NCBI RefSeq assembly: GCF_003001675.1 | Contig: NZ_PVYW01000014.1 | Coordinates: 62,001-126,000 of the forward strand | Reading direction: 5' to 3' | Origin: Cohnella sp. SGD-V74 | GTDB taxonomy: Bacteria > Bacillota > Bacilli > Paenibacillales > Paenibacillaceae | DNA: 64,000 bases | Part shown: positions 51,622 through 60,374 of the stretch, in pieces | Position numbering within the stretch: position 1 is the stretch's first letter | Layout of the letters: each line of letters begins with the position of its first letter | The notes under the pieces: model-generated | What the model saw: the letters and a program-made list of their open reading frames with translations, nothing else | Told to the model about the DNA's origin: nothing | Databases searched by the model: none | Position numbers and translations under genes: made by a program

Positions 51622-54228
51622 ATGATACGATCGACGGAATCGGTGCTGCTCTATTCGAAAACCCATCTTCCGGTCGCCAGGAAAAGCCTGGTCGAACGAA
51701 GCAGACTCATAGAACGCCTGGAACAAGGTATTCACGGCAGGCTGACCTTGGTCAGCGCACCCGCCGGGTTCGGCAAAACGACGCTGCTCGGTCAGTGGCT
51801 CAGCTCGACCGGCCGCGACGCCTCCTGGGTATCGCTCGAAGAGACGGACAGCGATCCCGTCCGCTTCTGGAGGTATGCGGCGGAGGCGCTCTCTCCCCAT
51901 GTCGCCCCTTCCGGCCGCCGGGAATACGAACAGCTCGTCCGTACGTTTCCGAGCGTATCGACGAGCACTTTTCTCGACGCGTTCATCAACCAGCTTCGCT
52001 TTTTAAGCCGGCCGACCGTGCTCGTTCTCGACGATTATCACGCGATTACGGAGCCGCGGGTTCACGAGAGCGTCGCCTATTTCATCGAACACAAGCCCTT
52101 CGGGCTCCATCTCGTGCTCTCCAGCCGCGCGGAACCGCCCTTCTCGATAGCCCGCTGGATCGCGCGGGACGAGCTTGCTCTGATCGACGCCTCACAACTG
52201 CTGTTCACGGCGGAAGAATCGGCCAACTTCTGCCTCGAAGCCTCTTCCGACCTGGAACCGCGCCATGTCCGCAAGCTGCACGAGCGAACGGAAGGCTGGA
52301 TCACGGGGCTGCAGCTCGCCTCCATCTCCTTGCGGGAGGCTTCGGACAGGGAAACGTTCATCGAACGGTTCAAAGGGCATCATCGCCATGTGGCGGACTA
52401 CTTGTTCCACGAAGTCGTCTCCGGGCTGCCGGCGGATATTCGGCATTTTCTGTATGCCACGTCTGTGCTGCGGAGGCTGGACGCCAAGTCATGCGACGCC
52501 GTCACCGGGCGCTCGGACGGCAAAAGCATGCTGGAACGGCTTAAGGCGCGGAATCTGTTCCTCGTCTCGCTGGACGACTACGACGTCTGGTTTCGTTACC
52601 ACCACCTGTTCGCGGACTTTCTGCGCAATCGCGTCAAGGAGTCCGATCCCGCGCTATGGAGAAGCGCCAACCTTGCCGCCGGCAAAAGCTTCGCTTCCCG
52701 CGGCTTGCTGGACGAAGCGATCGACTGCGCTCTGGCGGCGGAAGATTACGGGCTCGCCGAAAGCTATCTGACCCGCCATGCGCCCAGCGTGCTCAAGCGC
52801 GGCGAATTCCCGACCTTGCTCAGGTGGTTCGACGGCTTTCCTCCGGAGACGGAGCTGTCTGTGGAAATGGCGCTGCTGCGCGCCTTCCTGTACGTCGTGA
52901 CCGGCCAGCGCGAATCCGCCGTCCAGGGACTGGAGACGCTGGAGGCGCAAGCCCGTTCGATGGATGCCGGGGAAGCCCGTCAACAGCTGCAAAGCGGCTT
53001 GCTGTTCGTCAAATCGAACCTGCTGTTCATGTTCGGGGAGTTCGAGCAATGGTTCTCGTTCTCCGAAGGCATTCTGGACGAGTTTCTGCCGCACAATCCT
53101 TGGTTCTTCAACTTCAATTACAACCTGTCGGAGCCGTTCGCCCGGCGAACCGCTTTCGGCTTGAAGGGCGTGCTCTCCGGCCAGATGGAGCAGATCGGGC
53201 GATTGTTCGTCGGCGCGCTCGAGCGCCACGGCTGGGGAGATTCCCTGATCAGCCTGTACGTGCTGCAGGCATTGGCGGAGGGGTTCTACGAGTGGGACCG
53301 CTTCGAGGAAAGCGCGGAGCTGCTGCGCAGAATCGAACGGGCTTCGCGCCATAACTTCGTGCCGGGCCTATTCGTGCCTTGCCGGATTACCCAAGCCAAT
53401 CTGTATTGGTCGGCCGGCCAACACGATCTCGCTCACGAGACGTTGGATGAAGCGACGGCCTTCGTCGCCGATCAGGCCGACGGAATCTGGACAGGCTATC
53501 TGGCTTCGGCCAGAGCGCGCCTCTTCCTGCGGGAAGGCTCGACGAACCTGGCGAAGAAAGAAGTGTCCAAGCTTCGGATCGGACCCAAGGACAGGCCGGC
53601 GTATCATCGCGAATACGATTATTTGACGCTGTGCCATCTGCTGTCGGCGCAGCGCAAGGAACGCGAGGCGCTTCGTCTGCTGGAGCTGATGAAACCTCAA
53701 GCGGCACGCGAAGGGAGTCTGATGGGGCTCGCGGAAATCGGCCTGCTGCAAGCGGACCTGCTCGATCGAATGGGACAGCGCGCGCAGTCGATGAAAGCGT
53801 TGGAGGAAGCTCTGACGATCGGTGAAGCCAACGCGTATTGCAGAACCTTCCTGGAGGGGGGCGAGCGGACGGAGAAGCTGCTGCGGAAATATTTGGCGTT
53901 CCTTGGCCACGAAGACCGCAGCGCCGGGGAGACGGCATTGGCAGAGTACGTAAACGGGCTTCTATCCCGGTTTCCGGACAAGGAGGCGCGGGATGAGGTC
54001 GCGGCCGCGGCGCAGCCCGGTCTCGTCGAGCCGCTGACGCGTACGGAAATCCGTCTGCTGGACCTGATTCGCCAAGGCGAGTCCAACAAACGGATTGCGG
54101 AGAAGATGTCCCTGTCGGAAGGCTCCGTCAAGGTGTATTCCTCCCGCATCTACGGCAAGCTCGGCGTGTCCTCGCGGACGCAGGCCGTTATCGCGGCGCA
54201 GAGACTTGGCCTGCTGCAAGAGGACTAA
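51622..54228 (+). CDS. MalT-like LuxR-family transcriptional activator
   Basis: 868 residues. N-terminal STAND ATPase: P-loop APAGFGKTTLLGQW (~48-60), sensor VLVLDDYHAI (~135); a winged-helix and superhelical TPR region ~250-790; and a C-terminal LuxR helix-turn-helix (~803-860; LTRTEIRLLDLIRQGESNKR). MalT-type regulators bind ATP and an inducer, oligomerise and activate catabolic genes. The upstream gap has TATAAT at 51574-51579, a possible -10 box, without a clear -35. It diverges from the two-component operon and ends five bases before hemolysin III on the opposite strand. Confidence 0.92.
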   Translation: MIRSTESVLLYSKTHLPVARKSLVERSRLIERLEQGIHGRLTLVSAPAGFGKTTLLGQWLSSTGRDASWVSLEETDSDPVRFWRYAAEALSPHVAPSGRREYEQLVRTFPSVSTSTFLDAFINQLRFLSRPTVLVLDDYHAITEPRVHESVAYFIEHKPFGLHLVLSSRAEPPFSIARWIARDELALIDASQLLFTAEESANFCLEASSDLEPRHVRKLHERTEGWITGLQLASISLREASDRETFIERFKGHHRHVADYLFHEVVSGLPADIRHFLYATSVLRRLDAKSCDAVTGRSDGKSMLERLKARNLFLVSLDDYDVWFRYHHLFADFLRNRVKESDPALWRSANLAAGKSFASRGLLDEAIDCALAAEDYGLAESYLTRHAPSVLKRGEFPTLLRWFDGFPPETELSVEMALLRAFLYVVTGQRESAVQGLETLEAQARSMDAGEARQQLQSGLLFVKSNLLFMFGEFEQWFSFSEGILDEFLPHNPWFFNFNYNLSEPFARRTAFGLKGVLSGQMEQIGRLFVGALERHGWGDSLISLYVLQALAEGFYEWDRFEESAELLRRIERASRHNFVPGLFVPCRITQANLYWSAGQHDLAHETLDEATAFVADQADGIWTGYLASARARLFLREGSTNLAKKEVSKLRIGPKDRPAYHREYDYLTLCHLLSAQRKEREALRLLELMKPQAAREGSLMGLAEIGLLQADLLDRMGQRAQSMKALEEALTIGEANAYCRTFLEGGERTEKLLRKYLAFLGHEDRSAGETALAEYVNGLLSRFPDKEARDEVAAAAQPGLVEPLTRTEIRLLDLIRQGESNKRIAEKMSLSEGSVKVYSSRIYGKLGVSSRTQAVIAAQRLGLLQED

Positions 54229-54233
54229 CCCGT

Positions 54234-54881
54234 TCACAATACGTAGAGCAGAATCGCGAAGAAATGGAACACGGAGCCGGCCACGACGAACAGATGCCAT
54301 ACTGCATGATGATAGGGGAAGCCGCGCCATACGTAGAAAATCGAACCGATCGTATAGAGCAGCCCGCCGATGACCAGCAGCTTGAGCCCTTCGGGCACGA
54401 GCAGCGCGTTCAACGGCTTCCAGGCGAAGACGATCAGCCATCCCATCAGGACGTAGAACAGCGTGGACAGCACCAGAAATTTTTTCGTAAAAAAGGCTTT
54501 GAACACGACGCCTGCGATCGCCAGTCCCCACACGACTCCGAACAGCGACCAGCCGAGCGGACTGCGGAGCGTGACGAGCAATAACGGCGTGTACGTCCCC
54601 GCGATGAACAGATAAATGCACGAATGGTCGAACGTCTCGAACAGATCCTTGACTTTGCCCGGAGGGAAGGCGTGAACGAGCGTCGAGGCCGTATACAGCA
54701 GGAGCATCGTCACGCCGTAGATCGTAAAGCTGACGACGTGCCAGGCCGTCCCTTCCAGACTCGCGAATACGATCAGCAGCACGAGCCCGGCGATGCTGAG
54801 CAGCGTTCCGATGCCGTGCGTGATCGCGTTCGCGATTTCCTCTCTTTTCGTGTAGACATGGGTATCCGCCATCGGCGGCAC
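54234..54881 (-). CDS. Hemolysin III / TrhA-family membrane protein
   Basis: 215 residues (start residue 1 or 4), seven membrane helices. Metal-type motifs of the PAQR/HlyIII superfamily are present: NAITHGIGT (~19), FDHSCIYLFIAGTYTP (~83) and YHHAVWHLFVV (~190). B. subtilis YplQ-type relative; role in membrane energetics or lipid homeostasis. Downstream of a phosphatase gene by eight bases on the same strand. Confidence 0.93.
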   Translation of the reverse strand: MPPMADTHVYTKREEIANAITHGIGTLLSIAGLVLLIVFASLEGTAWHVVSFTIYGVTMLLLYTASTLVHAFPPGKVKDLFETFDHSCIYLFIAGTYTPLLLVTLRSPLGWSLFGVVWGLAIAGVVFKAFFTKKFLVLSTLFYVLMGWLIVFAWKPLNALLVPEGLKLLVIGGLLYTIGSIFYVWRGFPYHHAVWHLFVVAGSVFHFFAILLYVL

Positions 54882-54889
54882 CGCCTTTC

Positions 54890-56476
54890 TCAGTTGTAAA
54901 CCTTCCAGTTGCCGTCCGCGCGGGCGCGAACGACACCCGCCTTCGTTAAGTATTCGGCAATCGTCTCGGTCATGTCAACCGTCACCTCGCGCACGACCGG
55001 TTTCCCCCGGAACATCCGGTAGTCGCCGCCCCCCGAAGCGCGGTAGTGGTTCATCACGACGTCGTACTCCCCTTCCGGGTCCAGCGGACCCCCATTGCGG
55101 GCAAGCGCCCGAATGCGGCTGCCGACCGGACGGGAGACGTCGATCTCGTATTCGATGCCCTCCCACATATCGTAATTGTAAGGCTGCGGCTTCGGATGGA
55201 GGAACGACGAAGAGACCGCGATCCCGCCTTGCTCGTCCAGCGTGAAGTAGGAAGCCGTCTTCTCCAACGCTTCGCGGATATCCCTTCCGCTCAGGCGAAG
55301 CACCTTCAGCGTGTTCGGAAACGGATAGTTCGCCGTCACCTCTCTCATCGACACTCGCGGCCCGAAGCCCGGCGACAGGTCGTCGAACAGCGACGTACAG
55401 GAGATATCCGCTCCGGCCGCCTCCATCTGAATGCGGTTAACCAGCTCGATCAGCGGATGCTCCCGCAGACGGGCCGCCATCGGATCGGCGATCCTCATAT
55501 CTCCTTGCACCTCGCACAGCGGCCGGTCCAGCCAGTTCTGCACCCGCGCTTCGCTGTCGCTCAGCCGCCCCTCCAGCTCCCGATCCGCTTCCGCTTCGCT
55601 CGCCTCCCGCAGCCTCGATTCGATCGCGGCCAGCTTCCAGCGTCCCGTATCGTCCCGTTCCAGCCCCAGCTCCAGCTGCGCCAGGCAGCTGCCCTGATAG
55701 CCCGGCTGCACGACGTAAGTCCCTCCGACGACAGCCCCTGCGATTCGTCTGTGCTGGTGACCGGTCAGCAGCACGTCGATGCCTTCGACCTCTTGGCACA
55801 GCCGCCATCCCTCGTTTTCTCCCGTCTGCTCCTCGGCCTCTTCTCCCGTGTCCAGCTCCCGTTCGAAGCCCCCGTGATACGAGACGATCACGATGTCCGC
55901 CCGCTCCCTTTCCTTCAGCCGAGGCACCCACCGCTTCGCAGCTTCGACCGCCGATTCGAACGCGATTCCGGCGATATTGGCCGGCTGCTCCCAGTTCGGA
56001 ATGTACGGCGTCGTCAGCCCTAGCAGCGCGATTCTCGCCCCGCCCTCCAACTCGAACAGACGGTAGGGGCACCCGAAATAAGGCTCTTCCGTTCCTTCCC
56101 GCAGCAGGTTGGCCGACAGCCACGGGTAGGCGGATTCGGCTCTGGCCCGTTCGACGAACGGCAGCCCGTAATTGAACTCGTGGTTGCCCGGGATGAACGC
56201 ATCCAGCTCCAGCGCGTTCATGACCGCCACGATCGGGTGCGGCGTCTCGCGATCCAGGCAGGCATGATAGTAGGCGAACGGCGTGCCCTGCAGCAGATCG
56301 CCGTTGTCGAGGAAGAGCGCGTTGCGCCGTTCCTTGCGCACCTGCTTGACGATGGAAGCCAGCTTCAGCAGCCCGTATTCCGCGGGCGAGTTGTCGGCGT
56401 AGCGGAGCGGCAGCATATGGCCGTGGACATCGCTTGTATAGAGCAAAGTTAACGTATCTGTTGCGGAGGTAGTCAT
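54890..56476 (-). CDS. 5'-nucleotidase-family metallophosphatase, YunD-like
   Basis: 528 residues. Calcineurin-like domain ~1-300: LLYTSDVHGHMLP, FLDNGDLLQGTPFAYYHA, GNHEFNYGLP, VSYHGGFERE and LTGHQHRRIAG. C-terminal 5'-nucleotidase substrate domain ~340-510 with NYPFPNTLKVLRLSGRDIRE. No signal peptide, so cytosolic, unlike secreted UshA. Likely substrates are nucleotides or sugar nucleotides. It is divergent from phnD; shared upstream region has PhoP-box-like repeats. Confidence 0.92.
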   Translation of the reverse strand: MTTSATDTLTLLYTSDVHGHMLPLRYADNSPAEYGLLKLASIVKQVRKERRNALFLDNGDLLQGTPFAYYHACLDRETPHPIVAVMNALELDAFIPGNHEFNYGLPFVERARAESAYPWLSANLLREGTEEPYFGCPYRLFELEGGARIALLGLTTPYIPNWEQPANIAGIAFESAVEAAKRWVPRLKERERADIVIVSYHGGFERELDTGEEAEEQTGENEGWRLCQEVEGIDVLLTGHQHRRIAGAVVGGTYVVQPGYQGSCLAQLELGLERDDTGRWKLAAIESRLREASEAEADRELEGRLSDSEARVQNWLDRPLCEVQGDMRIADPMAARLREHPLIELVNRIQMEAAGADISCTSLFDDLSPGFGPRVSMREVTANYPFPNTLKVLRLSGRDIREALEKTASYFTLDEQGGIAVSSSFLHPKPQPYNYDMWEGIEYEIDVSRPVGSRIRALARNGGPLDPEGEYDVVMNHYRASGGGDYRMFRGKPVVREVTVDMTETIAEYLTKAGVVRARADGNWKVYN

Positions 56477-56495
56477 CGCGGTTCTCTCCTGTCCG

Positions 56496-56533
56496 TTAAA
56501 CGAAAATTTACAATCGCAAATGAAATTTTAACC
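56496..56533 (+). promoter_or_regulatory. PhoP-box-like repeats between phosphatase and phnD genes
   Basis: TTAAAC (56496) and TTTACA (56507) are 11 bases apart, then TTAACC at 56528. The Bacillus PhoP box is TT(A/C/T)A(C/T)A repeated at ~11-base steps. Suggestive for phosphate control of phnD and the divergent phosphatase. Confidence 0.4.
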
Positions 56534-56623
56534 AAATGAGACAATTAAACGAATAATTGGGTGATAGATTTAGGCTTGTATTCCCCATTATTTCCAAAAT
56601 AGATAGAGGAGGACAAAGAAATC

Positions 56624-57628
56624 ATGCTTAACCGATTGTCGAAAGTTCGTTTTCTGATTGCCGCTTCCCTCATTCTGCTCGTCATCGCCGGGTGCGGAAG
56701 CAACAACAACGCGGAGTCCGGCGCCTCGCCGTCCGCCGGCGCCGAAAGCTCGGCCCCGGCAAGCGAGCAAGCCTCTCCCAGCCCGAGCCCGAGTCCGGAA
56801 CATACGGGATACGTTCCGAGCGAGCTGACGGTGCAATTCGTGCCGTCGCAGAACGCGGAGACGCTGGAAGCGAAAGCGAAGCCGCTGGAGAAACTGCTGG
56901 GAGACGCCCTCGGCATTCCGGTTAAAGTCAGCGTGTCGACCGACTACAACACGATCATCGAGGCGATGCAGTCCAAGAAGGTCGACGTCGGCTTCCTGCC
57001 TCCGAACACATACGTGCAAGCGAAAGGGATGGACGCGGCCGAAGTTATTTTGCAGGCGCAGCGCTTCGGCGTCAACGATGCGGACGGAACGCCTACGACC
57101 GAGCTGGTCGACAGCTACAAGTCGATGTTTATCGTCAAGGCCGGCTCCGACATCAAGACGCTGGCAGACCTGAAGGGCAAGACGATCGCCTGGCAAAGCG
57201 TCACCTCCTCGGCCGGATACGTGTACCCTGCCGTCGAGTTGAAAAGAGCCGGCGTCGACCCGAACACGGACGTGAAGAGCATCGAAGTAAAAGGCCATGA
57301 CAAAGGCGTGCTCGCGGTGCTGAACGGCGACGCGGACGCGGCGGCGATCTTCCAGGACGCGCGCAACGTCGTCAAAGGCGACGTTCCGGACATTTTCGAG
57401 AAGACAGCCGCCCTGCACTTCACGATTCCGATTCCGAACGACACGATCTCGGTTCGCTCCGATATGAATAAAGAATGGATTGCCAAAATCCAGGATGCCT
57501 TCATCAGCCTCGGCCAGAACGAGGAGAGCAGGCAAATCATCTTCGAAATCTACTCGCACCAAGGCTATGCCAAGAGCGACGACAGCAAGTTCGATTCCGT
57601 GCGCGATTACGCTCAAGCGCTGCAATAA
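56624..57628 (+). CDS. phnD: Phosphate/phosphite/phosphonate-binding lipoprotein PhnD
   Basis: 334 residues. Signal peptide with lipobox IAGC, Ser/Ala-rich linker to ~60, then the PhnD fold: VQFVPSQNAETLEAKAKPL, VGFLPPNTYVQAKG and the phosphate-loop region WQSVTSSAGYVYP (~190-200). AGGAGG ribosome site. The binding-protein gene lies alone on the plus strand, convergent to phnE2-phnE1-phnC, whereas phn operons normally keep D between C and E on one strand. Confidence 0.9.
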   Translation: MLNRLSKVRFLIAASLILLVIAGCGSNNNAESGASPSAGAESSAPASEQASPSPSPSPEHTGYVPSELTVQFVPSQNAETLEAKAKPLEKLLGDALGIPVKVSVSTDYNTIIEAMQSKKVDVGFLPPNTYVQAKGMDAAEVILQAQRFGVNDADGTPTTELVDSYKSMFIVKAGSDIKTLADLKGKTIAWQSVTSSAGYVYPAVELKRAGVDPNTDVKSIEVKGHDKGVLAVLNGDADAAAIFQDARNVVKGDVPDIFEKTAALHFTIPIPNDTISVRSDMNKEWIAKIQDAFISLGQNEESRQIIFEIYSHQGYAKSDDSKFDSVRDYAQALQ

Positions 57629-57635
57629 GACGGAC

Positions 57636-57686
57636 GGCCCGGACGGCTCAAAGCCCGCAGAGGACTTCGGACCTTCCGGGCCTTTT
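57636..57686 (+). terminator. Terminator of phnD
   Basis: GGCCCGGA (57636-57643) pairs with TCCGGGCC (57675-57682) and is followed by TTTT; an inner hairpin is also present. Confidence 0.7.
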
Positions 57687-57701
57687 GCCGCCCGCGGCCG
57701 A

Positions 57702-58529
57702 TCAGCTCTTGCCTTCCACCAATCTCTTCCTCAGCTTGCCGGAGATCCAGTCGATCGCGGTGACGAGCACGATGATGCCGAGCAGAATGATGCCGACGCG
57801 GCTCCAGCTCCGGCCCTCCAGAGCGAAGATGAGCGGCGTTCCGATGCCGCCCGCCCCCACCGCGCCTAGAATGGCGGCCGACCGAACGTTGATCTCCAGC
57901 CGGAACAGCGCGAACGACAGATAGAACGGAATCGCCTGCGGCACGATGGCATGCCAGATCGTCTGCAGCCGGGTCGCTCCGCACGCCTTCAGCGCTTCCG
58001 AAGGCCCCATGTCCAGCTCCTCCAACGCCTCTGCGTTCAGCTTGCCCAGCATGCCGACGGAATTGAGTCCGACCGTCAGCACGCCCGCGAACGCGCCGGG
58101 GCCGACGGCCTTAATGAAAATGATCGCCATAATGATGTCCGGGAACGTACGGATGAGGCTGAGCGTAAAAGCGGATGCGCCGGAGAGCAGCCGCAGCTTG
58201 ACCAGATTGCGCGCCGCCCACAGAGCGAACGGGATCGTGAGCACGACCGAGATTGCCGTTCCGAGCACGGCGATCGCCAGCGTCTCGCCCAGTCCGCGAA
58301 GCAAGTCCTCACCCTCCGCCAAATACACGTAGTTCCAATCAGGATGGAACAAGCCCGCGACGACCGCCTTCGTAATCTGCCAGGCGGTTTCTTTGATTCC
58401 GGAGAACGGAATGCCGCTGAACGCCCAGCCGTAGACAGCCGCCGCAATCGCAAGCCAGAGCCACGTGCGCGGGCGAGCGTAGAACGGCTTGGGCGGCTTG
58501 GGCGCTGCCGATGGATGAGGATAGTTCAT
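57702..58529 (-). CDS. phnE: Phosphonate ABC permease PhnE (second)
   Basis: 275 residues from ATG 58529, where GGGGG lies seven bases upstream; the frame is open far upstream but only as a shadow. Six membrane helices with EAA loop EALKACGATRLQTIWHAIVP (~185-205). Pairs with the upstream permease, whose stop overlaps this start by four bases (ATGA). Confidence 0.92.
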   Translation of the reverse strand: MNYPHPSAAPKPPKPFYARPRTWLWLAIAAAVYGWAFSGIPFSGIKETAWQITKAVVAGLFHPDWNYVYLAEGEDLLRGLGETLAIAVLGTAISVVLTIPFALWAARNLVKLRLLSGASAFTLSLIRTFPDIIMAIIFIKAVGPGAFAGVLTVGLNSVGMLGKLNAEALEELDMGPSEALKACGATRLQTIWHAIVPQAIPFYLSFALFRLEINVRSAAILGAVGAGGIGTPLIFALEGRSWSRVGIILLGIIVLVTAIDWISGKLRKRLVEGKS

Positions 58530-59320
58530 GCGAGTTTCCCCCTGATTCTGGAGCTGGCGGCATCGATGGCGACGACGATCGCGAGCGTGAACAAAATAAT
58601 GAGCAGCGTCTGGTCGTAGCGGAACATTCCGAGCGTCCGGTTCAAGTAGATGCCGATGCCGCCCGCTCCGACGAAGCCGAGAATGGCCGCGGCGCGAATG
58701 TTGATCTCGAACATGTACAGCGCAAAGCCGACGAACTGGCCCACGACCTGGGAGACGACGCCGTAATGAATCCACTGAAGCTTGTTCGCGCCGACCGCGG
58801 TCATCGCTTCCATCGGTCCGTCGTCGACCGTCTCGATCGCCTCGTACGCCCATTTGGACAAAATCCCGAACGAGAAAAAGGTGAGCGCCAGCGTGCCTGC
58901 AAGCGGACCGTAGCCGAAGACGGCCGCGAACAAGGCGGCGAACAGCAGATCGGGAATCGTGCGCGACAGGTTAAGCGCGAATTTGGCAGGCGCGCGCAGC
59001 AATCTAAGCTTAGTCACATTGCTCGCGGCCAGGAAAGAGACCGGCAGCGCCAGCAGCGCCCCGAACGTCGTTCCGAGTATCGCCATCTGCACCGTCTCGA
59101 TCATCGGCTTCCAGACGACGCGGAAGTAGGCCCAATCCGGCGGAACCATTTTGGCGAAAAACTTGCCCATCTCCGGAATACCGCGCGCGAGCTCGCTTAA
59201 GGAGGCCTCCGTCTCCCGGGCGCACAGCCACAGGATGGCGAGCAGCAGCGCCGCCGTCAGCCAGGACTTCATGCCGGTCGGCGGCTTAGGCGGAAGGGCC
59301 TGCGGTCTAGACGGCTTCAA
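58526..59320 (-). CDS. phnE: Phosphonate ABC permease PhnE (first)
   Basis: 264 residues from TTG 59320 (GGGAGG eight bases upstream); the gene overlaps the phnC stop by 14 bases. Six helices, EAA loop EAMTAVGANKLQWIHYGVVS (~175-195). With the next gene it forms a heterodimeric channel. The open frame reaches upstream, but only inside phnC. Confidence 0.9.
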   Translation of the reverse strand: MKPSRPQALPPKPPTGMKSWLTAALLLAILWLCARETEASLSELARGIPEMGKFFAKMVPPDWAYFRVVWKPMIETVQMAILGTTFGALLALPVSFLAASNVTKLRLLRAPAKFALNLSRTIPDLLFAALFAAVFGYGPLAGTLALTFFSFGILSKWAYEAIETVDDGPMEAMTAVGANKLQWIHYGVVSQVVGQFVGFALYMFEINIRAAAILGFVGAGGIGIYLNRTLGMFRYDQTLLIILFTLAIVVAIDAASSRIRGKLA

Positions 59321-60089
59321 CGGCTCTGCCTCCCAACCGTTCCTCTTCCGACACCGGGCGGCCGTAGATGTCCGCGAACGCTTCGTCCGTCGCTTGGGCC
59401 GCGGCGCCGTCGAACACGATCTCGCCCGCGCGCACTCCGACAATCCGCGTCGCGTATTCCCGGGCCAGATCGACGTAATGCAGGTTGACGACCGTCGTAA
59501 TGCCCGTCTCCCGGTTGATGCGGCGCAAGTCGTCCATGACCTGGCGCGTCGTCAGCGGATCGAGCGAGGCGACCGGCTCGTCCGCGAGAATGATTTTGGG
59601 CTGCTGGGCCAGCGCCCTGGCGATCGACACGCGCTGCTGCTGGCCTCCGGACAGCTGGTCGGCGCGCTGATACGCTTTGTCCAGCATGTTGACCCTCCGC
59701 AGCGCGTCGAACGCCAGCTCCATGTCCTCCTTCGGGAACAAGCCCAGCATCGTGCGCAGCGTCGAATGGTAGCCGACCCGGCCGGCCAGCGCGTTGCGCA
59801 GCACCGTCGACCGCTTGACGAGGTTGAAGCTCTGGAAGATCATGCCGATGCTCCGCCTCATCATTCGGAGCTGCTTCCCTCTCGCCGCGGTGATCGACTG
59901 CCCGTCTATGAAAATCTCTCCCGACGTAATCTCGTGCAGGCGGTTGACCGAACGCAGCAGCGTCGACTTGCCCGCGCCGGACAAGCCGACGATGACGACG
60001 AACTCGCCCTTCCCGATCGTCAGGTCGATTTTGCTCAAGCCTACCGTGCCCCCGGGATACACCTTGCTTACCCGCTTGAATTCAATCAT
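59307..60089 (-). CDS. phnC: Phosphonate/phosphate ABC ATPase PhnC
   Basis: 260 residues: Walker A GLSGAGKSTLL (~38), Q-loop FQSFNLVKRS, signature LSGGQQQR, Walker B ILADEPVASLDP, H-loop NLHYVD. Typical PhnC form and length. First of phnC-phnE-phnE with overlapping genes. Confidence 0.95.
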   Translation of the reverse strand: MIEFKRVSKVYPGGTVGLSKIDLTIGKGEFVVIVGLSGAGKSTLLRSVNRLHEITSGEIFIDGQSITAARGKQLRMMRRSIGMIFQSFNLVKRSTVLRNALAGRVGYHSTLRTMLGLFPKEDMELAFDALRRVNMLDKAYQRADQLSGGQQQRVSIARALAQQPKIILADEPVASLDPLTTRQVMDDLRRINRETGITTVVNLHYVDLAREYATRIVGVRAGEIVFDGAAAQATDEAFADIYGRPVSEEERLGGRAVEAV

Positions 60090-60207
60090 CTGTCCGAACG
60101 ACCTCCGCTATCCGAATGTCGAAGCGCGCGTGTCTCTGTCGATCGATGCGCTTCTTCCCTTTTGTAGTTCGTCGCGGGCAGGTGCAATCCTATTGATATT
60201 GAAAAAT

Positions 60208-60243
60208 TTAACATTAGGATGATAATTTTACATTCTATTTACA
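60208..60243. promoter_or_regulatory. PhoP-box-like repeats upstream of phnC
   Basis: Plus strand TTAACA (60208), TTTACA (60227) and TTTACA (60238); the last two are exactly 11 apart, as in Bacillus PhoP boxes. On the minus strand a possible -10 TATCAT (60219-60224) follows directly. The 285-base gap between phnC and the esterase gene otherwise holds a weak CAGGCGGG/CCCGCCTG hairpin near 60326-60372. Confidence 0.4.
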
Positions 60244-60374
60244 TTGGTTTGATGGAGAGAGAAGAATTGCGAACGAAGGTGGCGAACGGTCATGCGCGAA
60301 AGCGGGAGACTGGCTGGGAGGAGCAGGCGGGACGGGCGTCGGAGACCTTGCTCCGTGCCGGACCCGCCTGTTGA

